DNA from: Cyanophora paradoxa
Lineage: Eukaryota; Glaucocystophyceae; Cyanophorales; Cyanophoraceae
Assembly: GCA_004431415.1 (NCBI GenBank)
Contig: QPMI01000477.1
Span: 372,001-436,000, forward strand
Length of the DNA: 64,000 nucleotides
Reading direction: 5' to 3'
A model generated the notes under the pieces. It made no database searches. It saw only the letters and a list, made by a program, of their open reading frames with translations, and was not told the DNA's origin. Made by a program: the position numbers and the translations under genes. Positions 9,946 to 20,056 of the stretch are shown piece after piece. Positions within the stretch are counted from its first letter, which is position 1; the number at the start of each line of letters is the position of its first letter.

Positions 9946-12900
9946 ATGCGGCGACGCGTCCTCAAGAAGAAGGAGCCGGCGCTCGGGAGCTCGGCCGAGG
10001 CGCCGCCCGAGCTCGCGGATGCGGCCTCCGACTCCAGCATGGCGTCCGCCAGCGTCGTGGCGGACGGACACGGCGACCCGCCGACGCCCGTCAAGCGCGC
10101 CCTGTCGCCCCCCGGCCGCAGGCGAGCGAGCGAGCGAGCGAGCGAGCGCGGGCGGGCGGGGCCGCCGGGCTGGCCCATGCTCTCCCTCTGACGCGCCGCG
10201 CGCGGCCGCGCAGGATCGCGCGGCGAATTAGAAGGTCGCCGTGGAAGCGATATCTTATTATCGGGTTCCTTTCGGGCATCCTGGCGGCGGCCGTCGTTCA
10301 CTTCCAAGTGCACCAACCTATCAAGAGCACCGTCCAGGAGCTCCGGGACCAGCTCATCCGCCAGGCGCGACGCCCCGCCCGCCGCGCCCCTCCCCCGCTC
10401 GCTCGCTCGCTCGAAGCGGCTCGCTCACTCCGCCTGCGCAGCTGCCGGCGCTCTCGCTCTCTATGATCACGAACGCAACGGAGCTGCGAGCGATGCTGGA
10501 CACGCTGAAATTCCCGGAATTCCTCTCCCTGAGCCAGAAGCCGGCCGCCGACTACGCGCGCCCCGGGGCCGAGCTCAGGCGTACCCGGGACCTGCGCGCC
10601 CTCCACCCCGTCTTCCTCGTACCCGGCATCGTCAGCACGGGCCTCGAGCTCTGGGAGGGCGACGAGTGCGCCAAGAAGTGCGTACCCCCTGCCGTCTTCG
10701 CCCCCCCCCCTGGCGTGACTCACGCCGCCGTCCAGGTACTTCCGGCAGCGGATGTGGGGTACCCTCACGATGCTGCAGACGATTCTGCTGGATCGGTACT
10801 GCTGGCTCAAACACCTCGAGCTCAACGCGTGCGTACCCTTGGGGCGTGGATTACTGTACCCACGCCCTCTCTCTCAACGTGTACCCCAGGACGACGGGGC
10901 TGGATCCCGAGGGGATCAAGCTGCGCGCGGCGGTGGGGCTCGAGGCGGCCGACTGGTTCATGCCCAGCTACTGTGCGCTCCCGTACCCCCCTTTTCTTCC
11001 CCCTCCCCCGCATCTTTATTTTTTCTGGGCTTGACGGCCGGCGGCAGGGGTCTGGGCCCCCGTGATTGAGAACCTGGCGGACCTGGGGTACGACAACACC
11101 AACCTCGAGATGTCCTCGTGCGAAATTCCACTATCCCCCCTTCGTCCTCCCCCACCTGGGACTCACACCCCGTACCCCCCGCAGGTACGACTGGCGCCTG
11201 GCGTTCGACCTTCTGGAGGTGCGGGACGGGTACTACAGCCGCCTGAAGGCCAGCATCGAGACGGGTGCGCGTACCCCCCGCCACCCCGCCCCCCTCCCAC
11301 CTCTCAGCCCGCGGCCCCGCCTCAGCGGTGCGGCGGAGCGGGAAGCGGGCGGTGGTTCTGGCCCACTCGATGGGCTCCCTCGTATTCTTCTACTTCCTCT
11401 CCTGGGTCCAGGTCCGCGTCCTTGTTGGACCCTAAGAACCTTAGATTAGTGGATTACTAGACTAGACCTTAAGTACCTACTCTAGATCTAATCTAGCCAA
11501 GGATACCTCTCCTCTCCCGGGTCCAGGTCCGCTCTCTAGAAAGCTTAAGCTTAAGAAAGAAAGAAAGCGTATCTAGAAAGCTTGTGAAGCTTAAGAAAGC
11601 TTAAGCTTAAGAGCGCCGCAGCGCCGCTGGCTCGGCCCCCCCGCCCGCCCGCTCGCCTCTGATCGGGAGCGCTCGCAACGGCAGAGCGGGGAGGGCGGGG
11701 GCGGGGGCCCGGCCTGGGTCGACGGCCACGTCGAGGCCTTCGTCAACATCGCAGGCGCGCCCCTCCCGCCCCCCACCTGAGCTCAGCTCAGCCGGGCTCG
11801 ATCCGTCCATCCATCTCATTCTATCCGTCTGGCTTGCTCACAGGGGCGATGCTGGGGGTGCCGAAGGCGGTGGCGGCGCTGCTGAGCGGGGACAGCCGCG
11901 ACAACGCGGCGCTGGGGCAGCTCGGCGGCCTCGTCGACTCCCTCTTCCCCAGGCACGCCCCCCCCCCCCCCCCCCCCCCCCTCCCTCCCTCCCGCCCCTC
12001 GAAGCTAAGAAGCCGCCCCTCGACTGGGCTCCCCGCTCCAGCCCATGCCCCGCCCCGCTCCCGCCCCCGCCCTGAGTCCCGCCCCGCCCCGCCCCGCCTG
12101 CGCCGCCTTGATACGGCCTCTCGAAAGCTTAAGCTTAGAGCTCGAAGCTTAGAGCCGGCCGAGCTCTAGCCCTAGGCCTAGTCCTAGCCTCTCCAGCCCG
12201 CGCCCCCGCCCTGAGTCCCCGCCCCGCCCCGCCCCCGCCCTGGCCCCCGCCCCGGCCCCCGCCCCCGCCCCCGCGCCGATTAGGCCTCTCGAAAGCTCAG
12301 AGCTCGAAGCTAAGAGCCTCCCTCGCTCCCTCGCTCACGCTTCCCCCGCGCGGCAGGCGGGGCCGGGTGGAGCTGTACCGCTCGTGGGGCTCCCTCCCCT
12401 CCATGCTCCTCCTCGGCGGCGACCGCCTCTGGGGCCGCCCGGGCCCGGGGGCCGCCCCCGACGGCTTCCCCCACGTCGCCCTCTTCCCCGACTCCCCCGA
12501 CTCCAACCCCGCCCGCGTGCGCCGTACCCCCCCCCCCAACCATTTGCCGTACCCCCCCCCCACTTCTCACGGGGCGGCAGCACGGGAACATGACCGTCGA
12601 GGAGGCCCACGACCTCATCTTCAAGGCCCGTACACGTACCCCCCGCCGCTTCCTCCCCCCGGGAGGGCCCCTCACCCCCTCCATGCAGGTGGCTGGGGCG
12701 GCGTACGCGGCGGGGGTACAGGGCCGCTACTCGTACGGGTCGACCCCGCCGGCCCCGGGGGCCGGCCCCGCGCCCCCGCGCTCCTGGGCGAACGCGCTCG
12801 AGGCCCGCCCCGCCCCCGCCCTCGCCCCCTCCCGGCGCCCCCAACTCACTCTCACTCACTCAGGCGCCGCTGCCAGCAGCGCCTAATATGAAGATCTACT

Positions 12901-13818
12901 GCCTGTACGGGACGGGCAAGCCGACTGAGCGCGCCTACGTCTTCAAGGTCCGTCCGCGCACCGCACGCTGCCAGGCCTAGGGCCCGTCCCCCGCCGAAGG
13001 CTGGGGCCTAGGGCCCGCCCCCCGCCCAAGGCTGAGGTCTATATATAGCTAGGGCCCGCCCCGCGGATCGAATTCGAATCTCCCGGAGCGCTTCTTGAGG
13101 GCTGATCATGGGCGCGTTGCTGTGCAGGGCCAGGCGAGCCCCAAGGCGGAGGAGGTGAGCGGCGAGGAGGACGCGCACCCCGTCAGCTACCAGATCGACT
13201 ACAGGTTCGAATCCGAGCCCGCCCCTTCCCTCTTCTCTCTCGTGATCCTAGCCCCGCCGTAAACAGCGTGCACGACGCGGGGGCGAACCTCTCGTACGGG
13301 GTGCTCTCGGGGGACGGGGACGGGACGGTGCCGCTCGTCTCGCTCGGCTTCGTGTGCCGGCGGGCGTGGCGTACCCCCGCGCTGAACCCGGCGGGCATCC
13401 CCGTGACGACCAAGGAGTACACCGACCTCGACGTCCGCTCGGGGCCCCTCGCCGCCGCCCACGGTCCGCCCGGGGCCCGGCCCGCCCGGGGCCAATCGAT
13501 TTATAATTAAGCTGTTAAATTTAAACTTGGCCGACGTAGACTTATCTCTTCTTGGTCCTCCTCAAGCTTAAGCTTAGGCATTTTTGCTCGAGCCTCCGAG
13601 CTTAAAACTCTGTAGAATCTCTGGCCTCGAATCTAGATCTACGCCCTCCTCCGCCGCGCCTCTGACGCCCCCCCCCCCCCCCCCGCGCCGCAGTGGACAT
13701 CCTGGGGAACCGGGAGCTGCTGCGGGACGTGCTGCTGGTGGCGGCGGGGCGCGGGGAGGAGGTGCAGGAGCGCGTCGCCTCCGACATCGACGCCGTCGCC
13801 GCCCGCGTCCAGCTCTAG
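9946..13818 (+). CDS. PDAT: Phospholipid:diacylglycerol acyltransferase (PDAT/LRO1, LCAT-like fold)
   Basis: Family role: moves an acyl chain from a phospholipid to diacylglycerol, making triacylglycerol at the ER. Met 9946 opens a basic, Ala/Pro-rich cytosolic leader. A single membrane anchor follows (YLIIGFLSGILAAAVVHF, about 10252-10305), then the lumenal catalytic domain: HPVFLVPGIVSTGLELWEG (about 10600), RTTGLDPEGIKLRAAVGLE, DWFMPSYC, PVIENLADLGYDNTNLEM, YDWRLAFDLLEVRDGYYSRL, the nucleophile elbow AHSMG (Ser codon near 11367), EAFVNIAG, MLGVPKAVAALLSG, IYCLYGTGKPTERAYVFK (about 12890-12948), GDGDGTVPLVSLGFVC with the catalytic Asp (about 13310-13360) and the terminal exon VDILGNRELLRDVLLVAAG, ending at 13818. 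More than ten introns; those at 10365-10441 and from 11953 begin with GC. All key motifs are present, so it should be active. Confidence 0.93.
11515..11612 (+). repeat. AAGCTT/CTTAAG-rich simple repeat in a PDAT intron
   Basis: Many overlapping HindIII/AflII-type palindromes and AAGAAAG units occur inside the intron that follows the AHSMG exon. A similar but sparser patch sits at 12121-12180 in another PDAT intron. Confidence 0.6.
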
Positions 13819-14045
13819 CCCTGCGAGCGGAGCCCGCGGGCCCCCGGGGCCCGTCGGGGCTACGCTAGCGCTGTGATGCGATTGTAACAGTCAGAATCTC
13901 TTCTTTCAATTAAATACCATCGCCCCGGCCCGGCGACCCCGTTGGCAAAACTTGGCAAAACTTGGTCACCCCCGGCCCCCGTTGGAAGGGGGGAGGCGGG
14001 AGGAGGAGGGGGGAAGGAAGGGGGGGGGGGGGGAGGGGGGGGGAG
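13645..14045 (+). repeat. Duplicated unit A: PDAT terminal exon with flanking intron and 3' sequence
   Basis: The genuine last PDAT exon (13693-13818), its C-run acceptor and its 3' flank (GCTACGCTAGCGCTGTGATG, then AATCTCTTCT) recur almost identically in unit B at 14309-14640. Confidence 0.85.
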
Positions 14046-14056
14046 GCAGCTAGCTA

Positions 14057-14250
14057 GCAACAAACGACGACGCAGCCTCGTTCAGACCGACAATTGCAAG
14101 CGACGCCGCCGCCTCGTGCTCGGCGATCAGCGCTTGCACGTTTTTTGCGTGCTCTATCGAGCAGCCCGTGAGCAGGGCGATGTCGTACGGGCTCTCTCTG
14201 CCGCTGAGCCTCAACTCCGCGACGCGCGGGGCGTCGCCTCTTAAAGTCTA
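14057..14250 (-). pseudogene. Minus-strand exon fragment, possibly ankyrin-like, between the duplicated PDAT exons
   Basis: The minus strand is open for about 62 codons. It reads GDAPRVAELRLSGRESPYDI, continues as ALLTGCSIEHAKNVQALIAE and stops after SFVAS at about 14058. The pattern resembles the capping end of an ankyrin repeat array, though weakly. It has no upstream partner exon here, so it may be a displaced gene end or chance. A run of G just beside it (C on this strand) is the polarity seen in real introns of this genome. Confidence 0.35.
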
Positions 14251-14308
14251 GACCTCCGCGGTTCCGCGCCCGCGCCTCGAATCCATGCTCCCCTCCGCGG
14301 CCGGGCGC

Positions 14309-14321
14309 CTCTGACGCCCCC

Positions 14322-14358
<37 letters not shown>

Positions 14359-14640
14359 CGCCGCAGTGGACATCCTGGGGAACCGGGAGCTGCTGCGGGA
14401 CGTGCTGCTGGTGGCGGCGGGGCGCGGGGAGGAGGTGCAGGAGCGCGTCGCCTCCGACATCGACGCCGTCGCCGCCCGCGTCCAGCTCTAGCCCAGCGAG
14501 CCGAGCCCGCGGGCCCCCGGGGCCCGTCGGGGCTACGCTAGCGCTGTGATGTAACAGTCAGAATCTCTTCTGTCAATTAATTACCAAACTTGGTGGGGGG
14601 AGGGGGGAGGAGGAGGGGGGAAGTGGGGGGGGGGGGGGGG
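14309..14640 (+). pseudogene. Duplicated unit B: second copy of the PDAT terminal exon
   Basis: After a 35-base C run (14323-14357) and a CGCCGCAG acceptor, the bases at 14366-14491 repeat the PDAT last exon, including its stop. The 3' flank is also copied, with small differences (TGTCAATTAATTACC against TTTCAATTAAATACC). It could act as an alternative terminal exon or be inert. Confidence 0.85.
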
Positions 14641-14676
14641 GACATCGACGCCGTCGCCGCCCGCGTCCAGCTCTAG
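14641..14676 (+). pseudogene. Third, partial copy of the PDAT terminal exon (last 36 bases)
   Basis: It encodes only DIDAVAARVQL plus the stop, abutting a long G run. Identical to the end of units A and B. Confidence 0.85.
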
Positions 14677-15187
14677 ATCGAATCCATTAGCTCAGGCCTA
14701 GGCCTAGGCCTAGGGCTAGCTAGCTATAGCGGCAGCGCGGGCCTCTATCGATATCTTGTCGTTCAATTATGAACCCGAAGGCGATTAGGGGCCGCATTAG
14801 TATCGAAACGCTAATGCGGAGTCCGGACTCCGGAATCCGGATCCCGCGCGCCGCCTCCGCGGCCGATCGCGAGCCTCGAAGCCTGGACTCGTGGAGTCGG
14901 AGGCTCTCGCCGTGAGTCGATCATGATCATGATCACGATTCACGACGCCGACCGTCGGACGCTGCGCTGCTCTGACCGTCGGACAATGTACACGTGCGGA
15001 AGGCTCTCAGGAATTCGAAGCCCGAATCTGCAGCTGCCCGAGAGAGCTTAAGCCCCCATGCAACTCCGCGGCCACGGCCACGGCCATCGGCCGCCGGAAA
15101 CGTTCCGGTCCGGCCGGCCGGCCGGGGGAAATTCGAAATTTCAAAACAATCATGTCACATATGAGAATTCGAATTGATTTGTTTTTC
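14677..15187. other. Intergenic palindrome-rich stretch
   Basis: No gene seen. It holds CCTAGG/CTAGC palindromes (14694-14730), an imperfect hairpin built from CCGCATTAG and CTAATGCGG (about 14792-14819), TGATCA repeats (14920-14938) and a repeated GACCGTCGGAC. Confidence 0.5.
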
Positions 15188-15410
15188 GTGAATTACCGGT
15201 CACAGTCTCTAGACACTAGCACTGCAGGCTGCATGCGGGGGCCGCCCACTGGGCCAGGGGCACTACAGGACAAGATCAAGATAAATCACAGGAAGCAGAC
15301 AACCGCAAGTAAGAGGAACAACGTTAACATGTACAAATTAAAACGAAGAGGAGGCGGTGAGGCGGAGGTGAAGGCCTAGGGGAACGACGTGCAAGAGCAG
15401 AGCTAGTACT
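15188..15410 (-). mobile_element. Truncated, internally deleted retroelement copy (3' end)
   Basis: The first 35 bases match the 3' end of the poly(A) element at 51238, including CACAGTCTCTAGACAC. The two alignments then jump, and resume at AACAGGAAG...AGTAAGAGGAACAAC. Outside the conserved end (15176-15187) lies a T-rich stretch, a degraded poly(A) tail on the minus strand. Confidence 0.6.
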
Positions 15411-15502
15411 ACTTATAATTTCGTACATGCGCGCCGATGGCTTATTTATAGCCACGCGCACGGGGCGCCGACTCGCGACGCTAGTGGAGGCTGCAGCCGG
15501 CC

Positions 15503-16400
15503 CTAGAGGAGCGGGGCGGCGTGGCGGTCGGCGAGGGCCGGCTCGTCCGCGAGGCCGTACCCGTCCGCCCCGTCGCCCCCCGCCCCGAGCGCCTCCGCCA
15601 GCGCCCCGTCCTCCGTCCCACCCTGCAGCAGGGAGTTCATGATCAGTTGGGGGTGGCTATAGGATGCCGGGGTGGCCAGGGGGGTGGGAAGGAGAGGGGA
15701 GGGGACGGCGGAGTGAAGGGGGGGGGGGGGGGGGGGGGGCGGGGGGAGGGGGAGGGAGGGGCGGCGCGAAAGAGGGCATGGAGGTTGAGCGCGGAAGCGG
15801 TGAAACGGGGGATGGGTTGCGGGTGCCGGGACCACGGCGGCTTGGAGGGTGCACGTGTACGTAGAGTGGATCTTGTCGAAAGGGGGGGGGGGGGGAGGGG
15901 GAGGGGGGGGGGTTGCGGACCTCGAGGGCGGGGGCGGCATCGTCCGCACCAGCGTCGACGTCCTCCGCGTCCGCCGTGTACACGATAAATGTACCCGAGT
16001 CCAGCTCGAAGTTCCAGGCCGGCCTCGCCGCCTTGACGCTGGACGTTGCCGCTTGGCCCGGAAGGATGGCGAGCATGTTGGGGCCGGAGCCCCCCGCGCC
16101 GGAACCCGGGCCCCCCACGTCCGGAATACGCGGGAGCTGAACGGAGTAGGAGGTTGAATATCCGGTATCGTCCACGGGCCGAAGCAGCTCCGCCAAGAGA
16201 TCTGGCTCCGGCGCTTCCCACTCGTCGTAAATCGGCAGAGGGGCCGGCGCTGGAGCGACTGCGTTGCCGGCTGGCATCGCGATCGGCGGGGCGCGGGCGG
16301 GTGGCATCGGTGCCTTGACAGGCGCTCCTGGACCATTATAGAGATGACCTGTTGCCGCACGGCGAGTGCGCATCAACGCAATGTACATCGATTGCAACAA
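15503..16400 (-). CDS. Unknown protein, two exons
   Basis: I do not recognise it. Exon 1 runs from a possible Met at 16400 to about 15930: a basic, Pro-rich start (MRTRRAATGHLYNGPGAPV), then IYDEWEAPEPDLLAELLRP, GYSTSYSVQLPRIPDVGG and WNFELDSGTFIVYTADAED. After an intron with two long G runs (C on the coding strand) the last exon reads LIMNSLLQGGTEDGALAEAL and stops at 15503. Acidic and aromatic clusters on a low-complexity background suggest a mostly disordered protein with one short folded strand pair. No membrane segment or signal peptide is obvious. The start could lie further upstream. Confidence 0.5.
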
Positions 16401-16549
16401 GCGAGGCTGCTTAACGTGCCTTTGCAGTCCATTTCAAATTGCCGATAAACATGGTTGTCGTGCGTTGGAGGGTCGGCTTTGCAGCAGTGAACCTTTTTTT
16501 CAACCACGTCTTTTCCTCGCACTTTCTGCGCGAGGTAAATGACTGTAAA

Positions 16550-17067
16550 TCACCAGAAACAAACTCGCCGAGCATATAGGAATCGACGAACGCTAGAGAA
16601 AAGTTCTACGAAAGCCGATTTTGATCCTGCAAAGACACAGTAAGGAAGCGAAAGTGATGCGGATGCATCGATCTTGCGATTTAAAGATTGGGCGCCCGCG
16701 TACACGTACCTGCTGGGCAGCAAAGGCCCGCTCGTACCTCCGCAGGACCGTACATTGGCACCGAAGACTTTCCAACCTATCAAGACTTGAACACGATGCG
16801 CGAAGGTACAGAAGAGGTATGTGCACGTACAACTTTCACGATGTATTTGAATGTTGTATCATCGGCGCCACCCATGCCGGCCAGCGGCGCAGCAGTCGTA
16901 TTGTAGATGTGGACGCCGCCATGGAGCCGGCATTCCTGTTCAGTTTTGACGTCGGGGAACTTGCATACCGCCGGTGCATCTGCTTCAACAGAACTTGTGC
17001 AGCCCATCGTGGCGACTGAGCCTGCGCATGCTTCAGCTTTTTCAGCTAAAAGCTTTGACAACACCAT
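16550..17067 (-). CDS. Unknown cysteine-containing protein fragment
   Basis: The minus strand reads MVLSKLLAEKAEACAGSVAT, then a Cys-rich segment (DAPAVCKFPDVKTEQECRLH) and TTFKYIVKVVRAHTSS. After a possible donor near 16830 the frame GWKVFGANVRSCGG (about 16780-16740) may be the next exon. Spacing of cysteines and the NTT glycosylation-type site suggest a secreted or lumenal protein, but no domain is recognisable. Base composition is lower in GC than most genes here, like the introns of the subtilase gene. Limits are uncertain. Confidence 0.35.
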
Positions 17068-17710
17068 GCATCATGCACAGCAGGCAGCTCACCAGGTCAG
17101 AGTCGAGCTTGCTCGAGCTCGGTCCTACGCTCAAGATCCTGGAGCTCCGAGCTGGCAAGTCCTCCGCGAGCGACCCTGAGGCGAGTCCGACAGTCCGACA
17201 GTCTGGGAGTCTGGGACGTGTTGTGGCGAGTCCGACGGTCTGGGACATGTACATGTAGAAGCAGGACCGACGTCAGCATCCGATGATCAGGGCATGTACG
17301 TGGCCGCGCGCGCGACGCACCGTACGCGTGGCGACAGGCGCTCCCGACCAGGCTGCTCTGCAGCTGACCCCCTCGAGCTCCGACAAGTCGATTACCAGGT
17401 CAAGCTTAAGGAGCACTAGTACTGTCTGCGGCCAGCTGCAGCACCACAGCAGTGCGCTCAGTGCGCTGGGCAGGCTATCCAGATCCGGGGGATCCTGAAT
17501 CCTGAATCCTGATACAGTACCGGTACCAGGCTACCAGCCGTAAGTTCCGCCCGTAACCAGCGCTCCGACATCGCCGAGCTCGAGTCGACTCGCTTCAAGC
17601 TCCGACTAGTACTCGAGCTCGATTACCAGGTCAAGGGTACAGTAAAGTTTACCAGACCTAGGGTACAGATGAGTTCATTTTTTTCATTCGAGGGCCTGTG
17701 GCGCGCTAGC
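17068..17710. other. Intergenic
   Basis: No gene supported. Short direct repeats of GAGTCCGACAGTC and GTCTGGGA occur at 17180-17250, and GATTACCAGGTCAAG is repeated at 17389 and 17620. Confidence 0.45.
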
Positions 17711-17948
17711 GCTACCGTGTAATACTTAATTACCGCGCTGACATAACTACTGCGCTACCATATTACTGCGCTCAAAATTTTTAGAACGCAGTAATTTGGT
17801 AGCGCAGTATTGCCCCCTTTGCTTACAAATAATGCGTTTTCGAGGCCGATGGAACGCAGTAATTTGGTAGCGCAGTAAAGCGCCTACCAGCGCAGAAAAT
17901 TTGGAACGCAGTAATTTGTGGCGCAGTAAATAAGTATTACACGGTAGC
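17711..17948. mobile_element. MITE-like element with perfect 18-base terminal inverted repeats
   Basis: It begins GCTACCGTGTAATACTTA (17711-17728) and ends with the exact reverse complement (17931-17948), 238 bases in all. The interior is AT-rich against its surroundings and is packed with repeats of GCAGTAATTT and GTAGCGCAGTA, some inverted. There is no room for a transposase, so it is non-autonomous. Related ends occur at 50456 and 53978. Confidence 0.8.
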
Positions 17949-18053
17949 TCTGTACGCCAGCATCTTGCTGCGCTCTTCTCCGCCGGCGCCGTCGTCAAAC
18001 ACGCCCCTCGAGTTCACAGCGTTCACGCATCCGCGGCGGCTCGTGCCGCAGAT

Positions 18054-19082
18054 ATGCGCTCAGCCGAGAAGCTCGTCGAGGTCGAGACCGTCCCCGCGCG
18101 CGCGCGGTCGTACGATGATCGTCCGCCCGGCCCCGGCGCCGGCCCGCGGCCGCGGCCGTCCCCGTCGAGATCTAGACGTCGACGGTCCGCGCCGCGCGCG
18201 CCGGCCGCGCTCCCCTCTCGCGATCGCTCCTGCACTGAGCTCGAGGGAGCGACGCCAGGTTTTCCGCGAGCTCGTGCCCTGCCCCGTCGAGGTCCGCCGG
18301 CGCCGGGCCGACGGGCGCGGCCGCTCTTTCAATTAATATTGCAACACGCCCGCGGCCGTCTGTCCGGCGCCTCTGCAGGTGCCCGCGCACACTGAATCGG
18401 TGAAGGTGCGCGAGAAGATCGCGGTGGTGCGCCAAGCCCGCCGTGCTTCCCGCGCGAGCGTACGCTGACGGGCCTCGGGCGGGCGCCGGCGCGCGCACGC
18501 AGGTGGACAGGCCCGTCGAGCAGCGCATCGAGGTCCAGGTCCCCATCGAAGTGCCGGCCCCCTACGAGGTCCCCCGCCCGCCCCGCCCCGCCCCGCTCCT
18601 TGCCGCGTTTCGCCCCGCCCCGGCGCGGCCGGCGCCGAGCAGCGGGGGGCGCAGGTCCGGGTGCCGTTCCGCGAGGAGGTGAACATCATCCGCGAGATCG
18701 AGAAGCCCGTGCCGTTCGAGGTCCCGCGGGATGTGCGCCCCGGCCCACCCCGCCCGCCCGCCCCCGCCTGCCTGGCGGCTCTCCGATGGCTCACGCCCCC
18801 TTTCAGGTCGGCGCGAGGTGCGGCTCCCGTACGAGGTGGTGAACCGCGTCGTGGAGCAGATCGTCGAGACGCGCGAGGTCGGGCCCGCCGCAGGCTCGGA
18901 GAAGGCCAGTGCCGCCGGGTGCTCACAGACCCGCGCAGGTGCCGGTCGAGAAGGTCGTGTTCCAGCTGCAGAACGTCGTCACTGAGAAGATCGTCGAGAA
19001 GCCCGTCCCCGTCGAGGCGAGCGAGCGCTCCCGCTACGCTACGCTCGGCTTTAGGTCTCCGGTCCCGCCCGCTCAGCTCTAG
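18054..19082 (+). CDS. Alveolin/epiplastin-like membrane-skeleton protein with VPV-type repeats
   Basis: Family role: alveolins and epiplastins form the filamentous sheet under the plasma membrane or cortical vesicles; they are recognised by Val/Pro/Glu/Lys-rich repeats rather than a fold. From Met 18054 (MRSAEKLVEVETVPAR) successive exons give VFRELVPCPVEV, VPAHTESVKVREKIAV (from 18379), RPVEQRIEVQVPIEVPAPYE (from 18503), VRVPFREEVNIIREIEKPVP (from 18655), EVRLPYEVVNRVVEQIVET (about 18815) and VPVEKVVFQLQNVVTEKIVE (from 18939), ending in EKPVPVEASERSRY and a stop at 19082. Nearly every exon opens with Val and carries one repeat, so exons are modules of the filament. The neighbouring GTPase genes carry similar repeats. 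Family assignment rests on repeat character alone; exon 1's donor is not placed. Confidence 0.75.
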
Positions 19083-20056
19083 AACGCGCCCGTGGGCCGT
19101 GGTGCGCCAAAACCCTTCTCCAGGTGGCCGGAGAAGCCCTGCTGCGACCAGCCTCGGTCGCCTTTTTCAGGGCCCCCCGCCCCCGGCTCGGTCAGGGCTA
19201 CTCATGCATTGGCAAGGGCCGACTCGGCGAGATACCTTCCCTCGGCCGTCCAGATAACTTGCCTTGCCGCGACAGATTGCATTGCGGTTCGCGACGGAAT
19301 GAAGCGGAGCCCAGTACCCCCCGGGCTTGCTACGTCCCCCCCCCCTCCCCCCCTCTCCCTCCCCTTCCCCACGGCCCTTCGCGGGCCCCCTCCAACCCTC
19401 CGGCCTTCACAAATGTTTGCCGGAGTCTTCTCCCGGACCACGCCAACTGATGACGCAAGGCCCGTCGTAGGGGAGTTGGGGGGCAGCGGCCCCCCGCCGG
19501 GCCCCCGGGCTGGGCTCCGGATCCAGCCTAGTGGGCTTGGGCCTAGCCTAGTAGTATGCAAGATCGTCAAACCGATGATCGCGTCGGATGCATTCACTAA
19601 TTTACGTATACACGTATGAAGTACAAAGACACTGAGGTCGTCTCTCAACAGGGAGCTCAACACTCACTACCTTGCGGCTTTTCTAATTTAATTAGTACAT
19701 AACGCGCGGGGGTGCGCGCGGGTCTTATACTGAACATCGCAATTAAGCTGTATACAAAGAGATCAAGGTGGTCCTTGCTTCAAATCTGCAAAATTCGGAA
19801 ACCTGAGTGGGCTGAGAGCCCGCCTGCCGGAAACACGCTGAAAACAACTGCCTGGAACGGAAAGCTTACTATACAGCCAAAAGCTCAAGTGTCGAGTAGA
19901 GTAGTGTACAGGCGCACGGCCGTGGAGAAATCTAGTGTACAAGGCTCGACGATAGTATCGTTCTAGCCGAGGAAAGGAAAGGGGACAGCTATGGCACAGA
20001 AGACGAAAGGGCTTGAAGAAGGGTCCGGAAACGCGTAGAAGCTGCGGGGCTCATAA
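19083..20056. other. Intergenic, about 970 bases
   Basis: A GC-rich first half has overlapping low-complexity frames on both strands that I do not believe. The AT-richer second half (19560-20040) is probably 3' untranslated sequence of the minus-strand gene that follows. Confidence 0.4.

Noticed and set aside
19092-19663. Open frames on both strands after the alveolin-like gene
   Set aside because: Low complexity, no exon-intron pattern, no domain.
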